Shown: positions 14,971 through 21,806 of the stretch, one piece after another | How positions within the stretch are numbered: position 1 is the first letter of the stretch | How the letters are laid out: every line of letters starts with the position of its first letter | Assembly (NCBI GenBank): GCA_025929805.1 | Contig: JAICPP010000002.1 | Span: 1-34,582 of the forward strand | DNA length: 34,582 nt | Direction: 5' to 3' | DNA from: Gemmatimonadales bacterium | Lineage (GTDB): Bacteria; Gemmatimonadota; Gemmatimonadetes; Gemmatimonadales; GWC2-71-9 | Notes under the pieces: model-generated | The model's input: the letters and a program-made list of their open reading frames with translations, nothing else | The model's database searches: none | What the model was told of the DNA's origin: nothing | Position numbers and translations under genes: made by a program

Positions 14971-16218
14971 ATGAACATCGAGTTGGTCACCATCGGCACG
15001 GAACTGCTGCTCGGCATGACGCTGGACAGCAATGGTGCGGAGATCGCGCGGGCGCTCGCGGCTCAGGGAGTGCGGGTTACCCGCCGGACGTCGGTGGCCG
15101 ACCGGCCCGACGAAATCCGGGAGGCCGTCTCCGGCGCACTTCACCGTAGCGGCGCCGTTCTCACCACAGGCGGATTGGGGCCTACCAGAGACGATGTGAC
15201 CAAGAAGGTGATTGCTGACCTGTACCAGGTGCCGCTGGAGTTCGATGCAAGCGTGTGGGCCAACCTGGTCGAGCGGTTTGCCCGTCTGGAGCGGAAACCG
15301 CCCGAGAGCAACCGGAGCCAGGCCGAAGTTCCCCGTGGCGGCCTGGTGCTGCGAAACCGCTGGGGCACGGCGCCCGGATTGTGGTTGGAAGGGCAGCTGG
15401 GGCTCACCATCATGCTCCCAGGCGTCCCCGGGGAGATGCGCAAACTGCTGGAGCATGAAGTGGTTCCCCGGCTGAGGGCAAGAGCATCGGGCGCCGTGAT
15501 ACGATCGCTGCTGGTCAGGACCAGTGGCATTGCCGAGTCGGCGCTGGCCGAGCGGCTCGGCAATATCGAGCAAGAGGTGGATCCCCTCACCGTCGCCTAC
15601 CTGCCGAGTGTGGCGGGGGTCGACCTTCGGCTGAGTGCCTGGGAGCTTGCTCCGGACGAGGCCGATCGTCGGCTCCGGTCGGCGGCCAACCTCGTCCGGA
15701 GCCGGGCGGGCGAGAGTGTGTATGGAGAGGGCGATATCGACCTGGCGTCCCTGGTCTTGGAGGAGGCCCGCTCCCTCGGACTGCGGCTCGCCGTGGCCGA
15801 GTCATGCACCGGTGGGTTGGTCGGTGCACGATTAACCGAGATCCCGGGGAGCTCCGACGTTTTCTTGGGCGGAGTGATTGGCTATGACGATGGAGTCAAG
15901 CGGGAGCTTCTGAATGTGCCGGAACCACTGTTACAGGAGCACGGCGCGGTGAGTGAGGCAGTGGCCCGAGTAATGGCCGAGGGAGTCGCCCGGAGGCTGC
16001 ACGCGGATGTCGCTGTGTCAGTGACCGGCATTGCCGGTCCCGGTGGCGGGAGTGATGCCAAACCCGTGGGAACCATCTGGATCGCCTGCACCCTCCGCAA
16101 TGTCACTGAAGCTCGGCGACTGCGCTTGGCCGGAAACCGCCACGAGATCCGCGCCCGCGCTGCGCAAGCCGCTCTCCACCTCCTGTACCGGCAGCTGCAT
16201 GGCCTGGCTAACAGGTAA
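14971..16218 (+). CDS. cinA: CinA-family protein
   Basis: This 415-residue protein has the full two-domain CinA layout. The N-terminal COG1058 (MoaB-like) domain includes VTIGTELLLGMTLDSNG and TTGGLGPTRDDVTKKV. The C-terminal nicotinamide-nucleotide amidohydrolase domain includes AVAESCTGGLVGARLTEIPG, GGVIGYDDGVK and VTGIAGPGGGSD. Family members recycle NMN or cleave ADP-ribose or related pyrophosphates; the historical name is competence/damage-inducible protein A. The ATG at 14971 directly follows the pyrimidine-rich right arm of the heptamer repeat. It has no Shine-Dalgarno sequence, although the start matches the family (MNIELVTIGTELL). Confidence 0.93.
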   Translation: MNIELVTIGTELLLGMTLDSNGAEIARALAAQGVRVTRRTSVADRPDEIREAVSGALHRSGAVLTTGGLGPTRDDVTKKVIADLYQVPLEFDASVWANLVERFARLERKPPESNRSQAEVPRGGLVLRNRWGTAPGLWLEGQLGLTIMLPGVPGEMRKLLEHEVVPRLRARASGAVIRSLLVRTSGIAESALAERLGNIEQEVDPLTVAYLPSVAGVDLRLSAWELAPDEADRRLRSAANLVRSRAGESVYGEGDIDLASLVLEEARSLGLRLAVAESCTGGLVGARLTEIPGSSDVFLGGVIGYDDGVKRELLNVPEPLLQEHGAVSEAVARVMAEGVARRLHADVAVSVTGIAGPGGGSDAKPVGTIWIACTLRNVTEARRLRLAGNRHEIRARAAQAALHLLYRQLHGLANR

Positions 16219-16310
16219 GGCCAGGATATGGAATGTCTTAGCGTTTACTCCCATCTTTTCTCAAATGTACGGCATCAGATGATCGTCGGCGCGGCCGTGA
16301 TGGGGCTCAA

Positions 16311-16355
16311 GTCGAGGCCTTAAATCGTGCTATTATCTTAGGGGAGGCCCTCGAC
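16311..16355 (+). promoter_or_regulatory. Inverted repeat framing the probable grpE promoter
   Basis: GTCGAGG (16311-16317) and CCTCGAC (16349-16355) are perfect 7-bp arms 31 bp apart. Between them is TATTAT (16331-16336), a good -10 candidate, with TTAAAT nearby but no clear -35. This is not the CIRCE sequence. The arms could be an operator, or a hairpin if transcription starts further upstream. The 140-bp spacer after cinA otherwise holds no gene. Confidence 0.4.
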
Positions 16356-16420
16356 AGTGAGTGTGGAAAGTGACCAAACATGCTAGTTATAAAGATGATC
16401 TCGATAGAGACGGTGTCCCG

Positions 16421-17017
16421 ATGGACACTCCAGCCGGCATGAACGAACCGGAGAGTGAGTCCGGCCGCAGCGCCGATGCCGGAGATATCGCGTCCACCGA
16501 CATGAGCTCGGAGCCTTCCTCGCGGACCGAGAACACCCAGCCGCTCTTCCGCGGAGGTCAGGAACCCGGGGCTGAGGGCGATCTGGCTGAGTTAAAGGAC
16601 CGGCACCTGCGGCTTGCCGCGGAATTCGATAACTACCGCAAGCGCAGCAGTAGGGAACGGGCCGAGCTTGCCGACCGGGCCCAAGCCAGCTTTGTGGCCA
16701 AGCTGCTCGATGTACTCGACGATCTGGACCGGTTGGTGGCCAGTGATCCCGCCACGCCTCTGGCAGCTCTTCGCCAGGGGCTGAGCGCGGTTGACCGTAA
16801 GCTGTGGAAAGAGCTCCAGGATGCCGGGGTCGAACGGATCGACCCGGTCGGCACCCCCTTTGACCCCGCCTTGCACGAGGCGGTCTCCACGGTTCCGGCA
16901 CCAGATGAGGCGAGCCACCATATGGTGAGCGCAACGTTCCAGCCCGGTTACCTCTTCAAGGGAACCATGGTCCGGCCGGCGCGCGTCCAGGTCTACTCCG
17001 AGCCGGTCCAGCACTAA
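16421..17017 (+). CDS. grpE: GrpE, nucleotide exchange factor for DnaK
   Basis: GrpE releases ADP from DnaK in the Hsp70 chaperone cycle. From ATG 16421 it has 198 residues. The first 65 or so are acidic and disordered, as usual. Then come the coiled-coil stretch (ELKDRHLRLAAEFDNYRKRS), a dimer helix with FVAKLLDVLDDLDRLV, and the beta-domain with GVERIDPVGTPFDPALHEAV and a late GYLFKGTMVRPARVQV, which are family hallmarks. GTG 16361 is in frame but would make the protein 20 residues longer over an AT-rich leader. No start has a strong ribosome site. dnaJ follows after a single base, so the two form an operon; dnaK and hrcA are not in this window. Confidence 0.92.
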   Translation: MDTPAGMNEPESESGRSADAGDIASTDMSSEPSSRTENTQPLFRGGQEPGAEGDLAELKDRHLRLAAEFDNYRKRSSRERAELADRAQASFVAKLLDVLDDLDRLVASDPATPLAALRQGLSAVDRKLWKELQDAGVERIDPVGTPFDPALHEAVSTVPAPDEASHHMVSATFQPGYLFKGTMVRPARVQVYSEPVQH

Positions 17018-17018
17018 C

Positions 17019-18122
17019 GTGGCTGCCAAGGACTTTTACCAGGTCCTGGGCGTCCCTGATTCGGCAAGCCAGGACGATATCAAGAAGGCATATCGTCGCC
17101 TGGCCAAGCAGTACCATCCAGACGCCAACCCCAACAATCCCAAGGCTGCTGAGCGCTTCAAGGAGATATCCGAAGCGCACGGCACCCTTTCCGATTCCCA
17201 GAAGCGCAAACAGTACGATCAAATGCGGCGCTACGGCGCCTTCGATGGAATGCCGCGCCGGTCGCAGCGGGCGGGGGCCTCGCGCGGGGGTCGGGCCGAG
17301 CCGGGCGACATGGGGGAACCCGGATTCGACTTTGGGGATCTCGGCGGCCTGGGTGACATTTTCTCTTCCATCTTCGGCCGCGGCAGGCGGGAAGAGGCAC
17401 GAGGCGGTGACACTCTCGAGGCCGTAGTCGAGGTTCCGTTCCGGGTTGCCATGCTGGGCGGAAAAGTGCCGGTGACGCTACCGGTGACCGAGACCTGCGC
17501 TACCTGCAAGGGAAGTGGTGGCGCGCCGGGCGCAACCTGGTCCACCTGCCCGGAGTGCCAGGGGCGAGGAACGATCTCGTTTGGCCAGGGGAACTTCGCA
17601 GTCAATCGGCCCTGTCCCCAGTGCCGCGGGCGCGGCCGGATTCCCTCGGAGCGGTGCCCCACCTGCCGGGGGGCGGGCGAAATCCGCACCGAACGCCGGG
17701 TGAACATTACCGTTCCCTCGGCCACCGAGACCGGCGACCGAGTGTTGCTCCGAGGGCAGGGCCAATCAAACGGACAGGGAACTCCGCCGGGTGACCTGGT
17801 GATCACGTTCCAGGTTCAGCCCGACCGGTTCTTCCGGCGGGAGGGGCTCGATATCGTGGCCGATATTCCCATCAACGTGGCACAGGCCGCTTTGGGGACC
17901 CGTGTCCGGGTACGGACCCTGGACGGCAAGAAGGTATTGCTGCGAATCCCGCCGGGAACCCAGTCCGGCCGCCGCTTCCGGATCAAGGGTCAAGGCCTGG
18001 AGAAGAACGGCCGCCGGGGCGACCAGCTCGTCGGGGTGCAGGTGACCGTCCCTGATGAGCTCACTCCGGAGCAGCAGGAGCTGATGAAGAAGTTTGCCGA
18101 TTCAGCGGGGTTGAAGTATTAG
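17019..18122 (+). CDS. dnaJ: Chaperone protein DnaJ
   Basis: DnaJ is an Hsp40 co-chaperone that delivers clients to DnaK and stimulates its ATPase. It has 367 residues from GTG 17019. The J domain has the HPD motif in LAKQYHPDANP. A Gly/Phe region follows (about 80-125). The zinc domain has four CxxCxGxG units from about residue 160: CATCKGSG, CPECQGRG, CPQCRGRG and CPTCRGAG. C-terminal client-binding domains end in DELTPEQQELMKKFAD. It is therefore a type I DnaJ. The gene is one base after grpE. The stop is followed after two bases by a heptamer-repeat hairpin. Confidence 0.96.
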   Translation: MAAKDFYQVLGVPDSASQDDIKKAYRRLAKQYHPDANPNNPKAAERFKEISEAHGTLSDSQKRKQYDQMRRYGAFDGMPRRSQRAGASRGGRAEPGDMGEPGFDFGDLGGLGDIFSSIFGRGRREEARGGDTLEAVVEVPFRVAMLGGKVPVTLPVTETCATCKGSGGAPGATWSTCPECQGRGTISFGQGNFAVNRPCPQCRGRGRIPSERCPTCRGAGEIRTERRVNITVPSATETGDRVLLRGQGQSNGQGTPPGDLVITFQVQPDRFFRREGLDIVADIPINVAQAALGTRVRVRTLDGKKVLLRIPPGTQSGRRFRIKGQGLEKNGRRGDQLVGVQVTVPDELTPEQQELMKKFADSAGLKY

Positions 18123-18124
18123 GT

Positions 18125-18196
18125 AGTCGCGAGTCGGGAGTCACCAGTCAGGCCGGTCGGTCCAGGATCGTCTCAGTCCAGTCGCGACTCGCGACT
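18125..18196. repeat. Heptamer-repeat hairpin between convergent dnaJ and a YvlD-like gene
   Basis: The left arm has four contiguous heptamers beginning with AGTC (18125-18152). The right arm has repeated TCGCGAC words, and its last 11 bases (18186-18196) are the exact reverse complement of AGTCGCGAGTC at 18125-18135. The two genes meet here, so it may terminate transcription from both sides. It also encodes the last residues of the minus-strand gene. Confidence 0.8.
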
Positions 18197-18568
18197 TGAA
18201 ACAGGTGACTTTTTCGGCGCCAGCGCTGCAGAGAGAATTAGGCTCATCAGTCCAACCACCAGCCCACCAAAAAACGCGGCCCAGAAACCGCTGACGGCAA
18301 AGCCCAGCCCCCAGCTCTCCGACAGCCAGCCGGTCACCATAAGCATCAGTGCGTTGATCACCAGGGTAAAAAGACCCAGCGTGACGACGATGAGAGGGCA
18401 GGTGAGGATGGTGAGCAGCGGACGCAGCGTGCTGTTGACGATGCCGAAAACGGCGGCTACGAGAAGAAGACTGCCGAGCCCTCCGGTGAAGTCGAGCCCC
18501 GGGATCAAGGCCGCCGCGGCCCAGAGCGCCGCGGCGGTCAGAATCCAGTGCAGCAGCAGAGATCGCAC
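18173..18568 (-). CDS. YvlD/phage-holin-family four-span membrane protein
   Basis: This 131-residue protein has four hydrophobic segments, including LLLHWILTAAALWAAAALIPG, LLLVAAVFGIVNSTLRPLL, FTLVINALMLMVTGWL and GFWAAFFGGLVVGLMSLIL. The pattern with NSTLRPLL and PLIVVTLGLFTLVINALML is typical of the YvlD (COG1950, mycobacterial holin-like) family; its function is not established. GTG 18568 is chosen because it gives the family N-terminus and lies 5 bp after the mnmA stop. The last residues (about SSRESRLD) are encoded by the right arm of the adjacent heptamer repeat and are unlike the rest of the protein. Confidence 0.8.
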   Translation of the reverse strand: MRSLLLHWILTAAALWAAAALIPGLDFTGGLGSLLLVAAVFGIVNSTLRPLLTILTCPLIVVTLGLFTLVINALMLMVTGWLSESWGLGFAVSGFWAAFFGGLVVGLMSLILSAALAPKKSPVSSRESRLD

Positions 18569-18573
18569 GGCCG

Positions 18574-19632
18574 TCAGGCGATCACGCCCCCGCCCAGCAC
18601 CCGCTGGGCGGCGTCGAACAGGACTCCGGATTGACCCGGGGTGATCGCCCGCATCGGCACCCCCAGAGCCAGCTTCAACTGATCCGGGCGCTGCTCCAAC
18701 ACGATTGCCGGCACGGCGCGCGCCCGGTGGCGGAGCTGCACTTCGCACCGGTCCCCCGGCTCGAGGGGATCAGCGAGCCAGTTGACTTCGTCGAGGGTCA
18801 CGCGGTGGCCGGCGAGGTCCTCGGCATTACCGACGACCACTTCGCGACGCTCAGGATGGATGGCCACCACATAGCGGGCAGTCGGGGAGCCGCCCGGCAA
18901 TCCCTTCCGTTGTCCGATAGTGTACCGCCCATAGCCTTGGTGTTGGCCGATGATCCTCCCGGCCGTCGTGACCAGCGGCCCCGGCGCGAGGGCAGGAGCA
19001 TCCGCCGGCAGGTGCCGCTCCAGCACCGATACATAATCGTCGTTGGGCACGAAACAGATCTCGACCGATTCCTCCTTGTCGGCGGTGGTGAGTCCCAGTC
19101 GCCGAGCATAACCCCGGGTTTCCGCCTTGCTGAGCTCACCTACCGGCGTCAGCATGCGAGCCACGACCTGACGGTCGATCCCCCAGAGGAAGTAGCTCTG
19201 ATCCTTGGCACGATCTCGGGCCCGATAGAGGCCGCCATTCCGCGCGATGGCATAGTGCCCCGTGGCGATGTAATCGCAATCCAGCGCGTCGGCGTGAGCC
19301 AGGAGGTCGCGAAATTTGGTGAAGGAGTTGCACCGGACGCAGGGAATCGGGGTGCGTCCCCGGCTGTACTCACTTACGAAGTTCTGTATGACGTGGAGGT
19401 TGAACCGGTCCTCGAGATTGAGGACATAGTGCGGAATCCCGATTGCCGCTGCCACATCCCGAGCGTCGTTGATCGAGTCGAGCGAGCAGCAGGGACGATC
19501 GGGGACCTCATCCCCATAGCAGAAAAGCTTCATCGTGGCGCCGACCACGTCGTGACCCTGCTCGACCAGGAGCGCGGCGGCCACGGAGCTATCCACGCCG
19601 CCGGACATGGCGACGAGTACCCTAGGACTCAC
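18574..19632 (-). CDS. mnmA: tRNA-specific 2-thiouridylase MnmA
   Basis: MnmA thiolates uridine 34 of Lys, Glu and Gln tRNAs using sulfur delivered from a cysteine desulfurase. It has 352 residues. The ATP-pyrophosphatase P-loop is AMSGGVDSSVAA (residues 8-19). The two catalytic cysteines are Cys101 in TPIPCVRCNSFTKF and Cys193 in SVEICFVPNDDY. GHYAIARNGG, DQSYFLWGI and TIGQRKGLPGG are further family landmarks. The GTG start overlaps the cysteine desulfurase stop as GTGA, so the sulfur donor and acceptor enzymes are coupled. Extra cysteines (PCCS near 48-50) are present. Confidence 0.95.
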   Translation of the reverse strand: MSPRVLVAMSGGVDSSVAAALLVEQGHDVVGATMKLFCYGDEVPDRPCCSLDSINDARDVAAAIGIPHYVLNLEDRFNLHVIQNFVSEYSRGRTPIPCVRCNSFTKFRDLLAHADALDCDYIATGHYAIARNGGLYRARDRAKDQSYFLWGIDRQVVARMLTPVGELSKAETRGYARRLGLTTADKEESVEICFVPNDDYVSVLERHLPADAPALAPGPLVTTAGRIIGQHQGYGRYTIGQRKGLPGGSPTARYVVAIHPERREVVVGNAEDLAGHRVTLDEVNWLADPLEPGDRCEVQLRHRARAVPAIVLEQRPDQLKLALGVPMRAITPGQSGVLFDAAQRVLGGGVIA

Positions 19633-20927
19633 TGTGGCGCCCTCCTGGCGGTCGGCCGGTCGGCGGGTCGGCCGGTCGCCATGTTCCCGTCAACTGGATG
19701 ATCGACCGATCGACTGACCGACTGCCCGCCGGACCGCTCGTCCGCCGGACTGCCAGTCCGACCCAGTACTCCTGCCAGCTTGCGTACCTTCGCCACGACA
19801 ACCGGCACCACCTCAGCGGCGCGCTCCACATCTTCGCTGGTGCTCTCCCGTCCGAAGCTGAAGCGAACCGTTCCGAGGGCGAGCTCGCGCGGTACTCCCA
19901 TGGCGACCAGAACGTGAGACGGCTCGACTGCACCGGTGGAACAGGCCGATCCACTGGAGACGGCGACACCGGCGAGGTCCAGGTGCATCAGCAAGGCCTC
20001 GCTATCGGCTCCCTGGATCGCCACACTCAGTAAATGAGGAGCGCGGTCACTCTGCTCGGCATTGATGAAGAGGCCGGGAACGGTTGCCTTAAGGCGGGCG
20101 GCCAGGTCATCGCGCAGCGTGCGGAGTCGCGGGGCCAGCTCGGACTTTTCTGCCGCCGCCAGCTGGGTGGCACGTCCCAGCGCCACTGCACCGGCTACGT
20201 TCTCAGTGCCGGGACGGATGCCGAACTGCTGCCCACCGCCATGCAGAATGGCTTCCACCGCCTTACGGTCGCGCACGATGAGCGCCCCAATCCCCTTTGG
20301 CGCTCCGATCTTATGGCCCGAGATGGTGAGAAGAGTGCAGCATAACTCCTGAACCGATACCGGCACCTTGCCGATCGCCTGAACCGCATCGGTATGGAAC
20401 ACGACATCGGCCTCACGGCAGCGGCTCGCGATGTCGGCGACCGGCTGGATCACGCCCACCTCGTTGTTCACCCACATTACCGACACGACTGCCGGCGCAT
20501 CCCTCAACGCGGTGTCCAGTGCATCCAAGTCCAGCACACCATTGCGGTCCACCGGGAGCAGGACCTCCCGTCCACCCAGGTGGCACACGGCATGAGCGGC
20601 GGCAAGCACCGCCTTGTGCTCGATTGCACTGACCGCCGCACACATCCGGGCTCCGCGGTCCCGTGCCGCCAGCGACGCACCGACGATGCTGAGGTTGTCG
20701 GCCTCGGTTCCACCCGAAGTGAAGATCACCTGACTCGGCTCCGCCCCGAGTGCTTCCGCAATCTGGCGGCGGGCCTGCTCGATGCCCGCGCGTGCGGCGC
20801 GGCCGAACCGGTGGGCGCTCGATGGGTTCCCGAACGACTGGTCGGTGAGGTAGGGCAGCATGGCCTCCAGCACCTCCGGTCGCACCGGCGTGGTGGCGGC
20901 ATGGTCGAGGTAAACGGGAGCGCGCAT
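19629..20927 (-). CDS. Cysteine desulfurase with repeat-derived C-terminal tail
   Basis: This PLP enzyme of the IscS/NifS class makes persulfide sulfur from L-cysteine for tRNA thiolation and iron-sulfur clusters. It has 432 residues from ATG 20927, the family start being VYLDHAATTPVRPEVL. Key parts are SFGNPSSAHRFGRAAR, GGTEADNLS, EHKAVL, HTDAVQAIGKVP, the PLP lysine Lys206 in SGHKIGAPKG, RPGTENVAG, and the catalytic Cys329 in SSGSACSTGAVEPSHVL. Normal length would end near residue 388. The remaining 44 residues, rich in Arg, Ser, Asp and Pro, are mostly encoded by an octamer-repeat element (19650-19763). IscS and NifS subgroups cannot be separated here. It is coupled to mnmA. Confidence 0.94.
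   Translation of the reverse strand: MRAPVYLDHAATTPVRPEVLEAMLPYLTDQSFGNPSSAHRFGRAARAGIEQARRQIAEALGAEPSQVIFTSGGTEADNLSIVGASLAARDRGARMCAAVSAIEHKAVLAAAHAVCHLGGREVLLPVDRNGVLDLDALDTALRDAPAVVSVMWVNNEVGVIQPVADIASRCREADVVFHTDAVQAIGKVPVSVQELCCTLLTISGHKIGAPKGIGALIVRDRKAVEAILHGGGQQFGIRPGTENVAGAVALGRATQLAAAEKSELAPRLRTLRDDLAARLKATVPGLFINAEQSDRAPHLLSVAIQGADSEALLMHLDLAGVAVSSGSACSTGAVEPSHVLVAMGVPRELALGTVRFSFGRESTSEDVERAAEVVPVVVAKVRKLAGVLGRTGSPADERSGGQSVSRSVDHPVDGNMATGRPADRPTARRAPQ
19650..19763. repeat. Octamer-repeat inverted element in the cysteine desulfurase 3' end
   Basis: The left arm has four octamers of the type GGTCGGCC (19650-19681). The right arm has eight contiguous octamers, mostly of the type GAYCGACY and diverging rightward (19700-19763). 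The arms are partly complementary (GGTCGGCC against GGTCGATC when the right arm is reversed). The element is read through in the minus-strand gene without a stop and encodes about residues 389-426. Confidence 0.75.
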
Positions 20928-20965
20928 TCTGAAAAGATAGTGGCCCGTCGACTCCCTCACCACAA

Positions 20966-20993
20966 AGTGAAGAGTGAAAAGTCAAAAGTGATA
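20966..20993. repeat. Single-arm heptamer repeat
   Basis: Four contiguous heptamers fit AGTSAWR: AGTGAAG, AGTGAAA, AGTCAAA and AGTGATA. No opposing arm is visible within 60 bp, so this looks like a half element. It lies in the spacer between the bacillithiol-type deacetylase stop (21002) and the cysteine desulfurase start (20927). Confidence 0.6.
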
Positions 20994-21001
20994 GTACTTC
21001 G

Positions 21002-21718
21002 TCAGATGCTGCGGACACCGAGCTGGACGACGTCCTCCACTTCCATCGTCTCGTGAGTGAAGAATGGCTCGCCGTACCTCTTGCGTATCAACGAGCCATA
21101 GTGCGCATTCTGGGTCTCAACCAGAGAGTAGAGGTCCTGCCCGGTGGGGAATATCTCGCCGGCGGCTTTCGCCCCGTCGAACTGACTGCCGTAGCACTTG
21201 ATAGCAGCCAGCTTACGCTCGAACTGGGTGGTGATGTCCACCACGAAGCTGGGTTTGACGGGGTCTTCGCGGTAGGAGAGGGCATACAGGAGCTTATGCG
21301 GGCGATGGGCGGTTCCGCCGGCCGGGTAGCGCTCGAGCCCCGCCAGATAGCTTGAATCCCGGCCCAGCTCCGAGGTTACCCGGTGATCGGGGTGCCGTCC
21401 AACGGGGAAGGGTAGTATGAGCACTCGGGGAGCGAAGTGACGAATCTGCTCGACGATAGCCCGCCGAGTCTCATCCGAGTTCTGAAGGTGGGCGTCGGGG
21501 AGGCCGGCATTTCTCCGTTCGGCAACCCCGAGAATCCGTGCGGCCCGTTCGGCCTCTTCCGCTCGCAGTGAGGCACTGCCCCGGGTGCCGGCCTCGCCGG
21601 CAGTGAGATCCAGTATAGCCACCCGATAGCCGGCATCGACTGCCTTGAGCAGGGTACCGGCGCAGGTCAACTCGACATCGTCGCGGTGAGCGGCGATGGC
21701 CAGAATGTCAACGGGCAT
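21002..21718 (-). CDS. bshB1: BshB1-type PIG-L/LmbE deacetylase, probable bacillithiol biosynthesis
   Basis: This 238-residue zinc-dependent deacetylase belongs to the PIG-L/LmbE fold. BshB1 enzymes remove the acetyl group from GlcNAc-malate in bacillithiol synthesis. The first metal motif is AHRDDVE (residues 10-16); the usual AHPDD proline is Arg12 here, while His11, Asp13 and Asp14 are kept. The second motif HPDH is at 109-112. The downstream IKCYGSQF and the ending FFTHETMEVEDVVQLGV suit BshB1 better than general LmbE proteins. ATG 21718 is chosen over an upstream in-frame ATG at 21790, whose extra residues are encoded by the heptamer repeat. The cysteine desulfurase follows. Confidence 0.85.
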   Translation of the reverse strand: MPVDILAIAAHRDDVELTCAGTLLKAVDAGYRVAILDLTAGEAGTRGSASLRAEEAERAARILGVAERRNAGLPDAHLQNSDETRRAIVEQIRHFAPRVLILPFPVGRHPDHRVTSELGRDSSYLAGLERYPAGGTAHRPHKLLYALSYREDPVKPSFVVDITTQFERKLAAIKCYGSQFDGAKAAGEIFPTGQDLYSLVETQNAHYGSLIRKRYGEPFFTHETMEVEDVVQLGVRSI

Positions 21719-21732
21719 CGACGAAATAAAGC

Positions 21733-21797
21733 GTGAACGGTGAACGGTGAACAGTGAACGGGAGTGAGGCTTGGCCCGTTTACTGTTCACCCTTCAC
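21733..21797. repeat. Heptamer-repeat hairpin upstream of bshB1
   Basis: The left arm has four contiguous GTGAACR heptamers (21733-21760) and a degenerate fifth. The right arm has TGTTCAC and CCTTCAC words (21784-21797) preceded by CCCGTTTAC. GTGAACAGTGAACGGG (21747-21762) matches the reverse complement of 21775-21790 at 15 of 16 positions, with a 12-nt loop. It fills the spacer between the DUF4349 gene stop and the bshB1 start, so it may end one transcript or form the leader of the next. Confidence 0.85.
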
Positions 21798-21806
21798 GGA
21801 TACCAT

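Noticed and set aside
18631..19701. Long plus-strand open frame opposite mnmA
   Set aside because: It lies antisense to a clear enzyme gene with conserved catalytic residues, and its translation shows no family pattern. High G+C makes such frames common.
11162..21797. CRISPR arrays or transposon ends in the repeat loci
   Set aside because: The units are 7-8 bp and contiguous, with no spacers of uniform length, no cas genes, no transposase and no target-site duplication.
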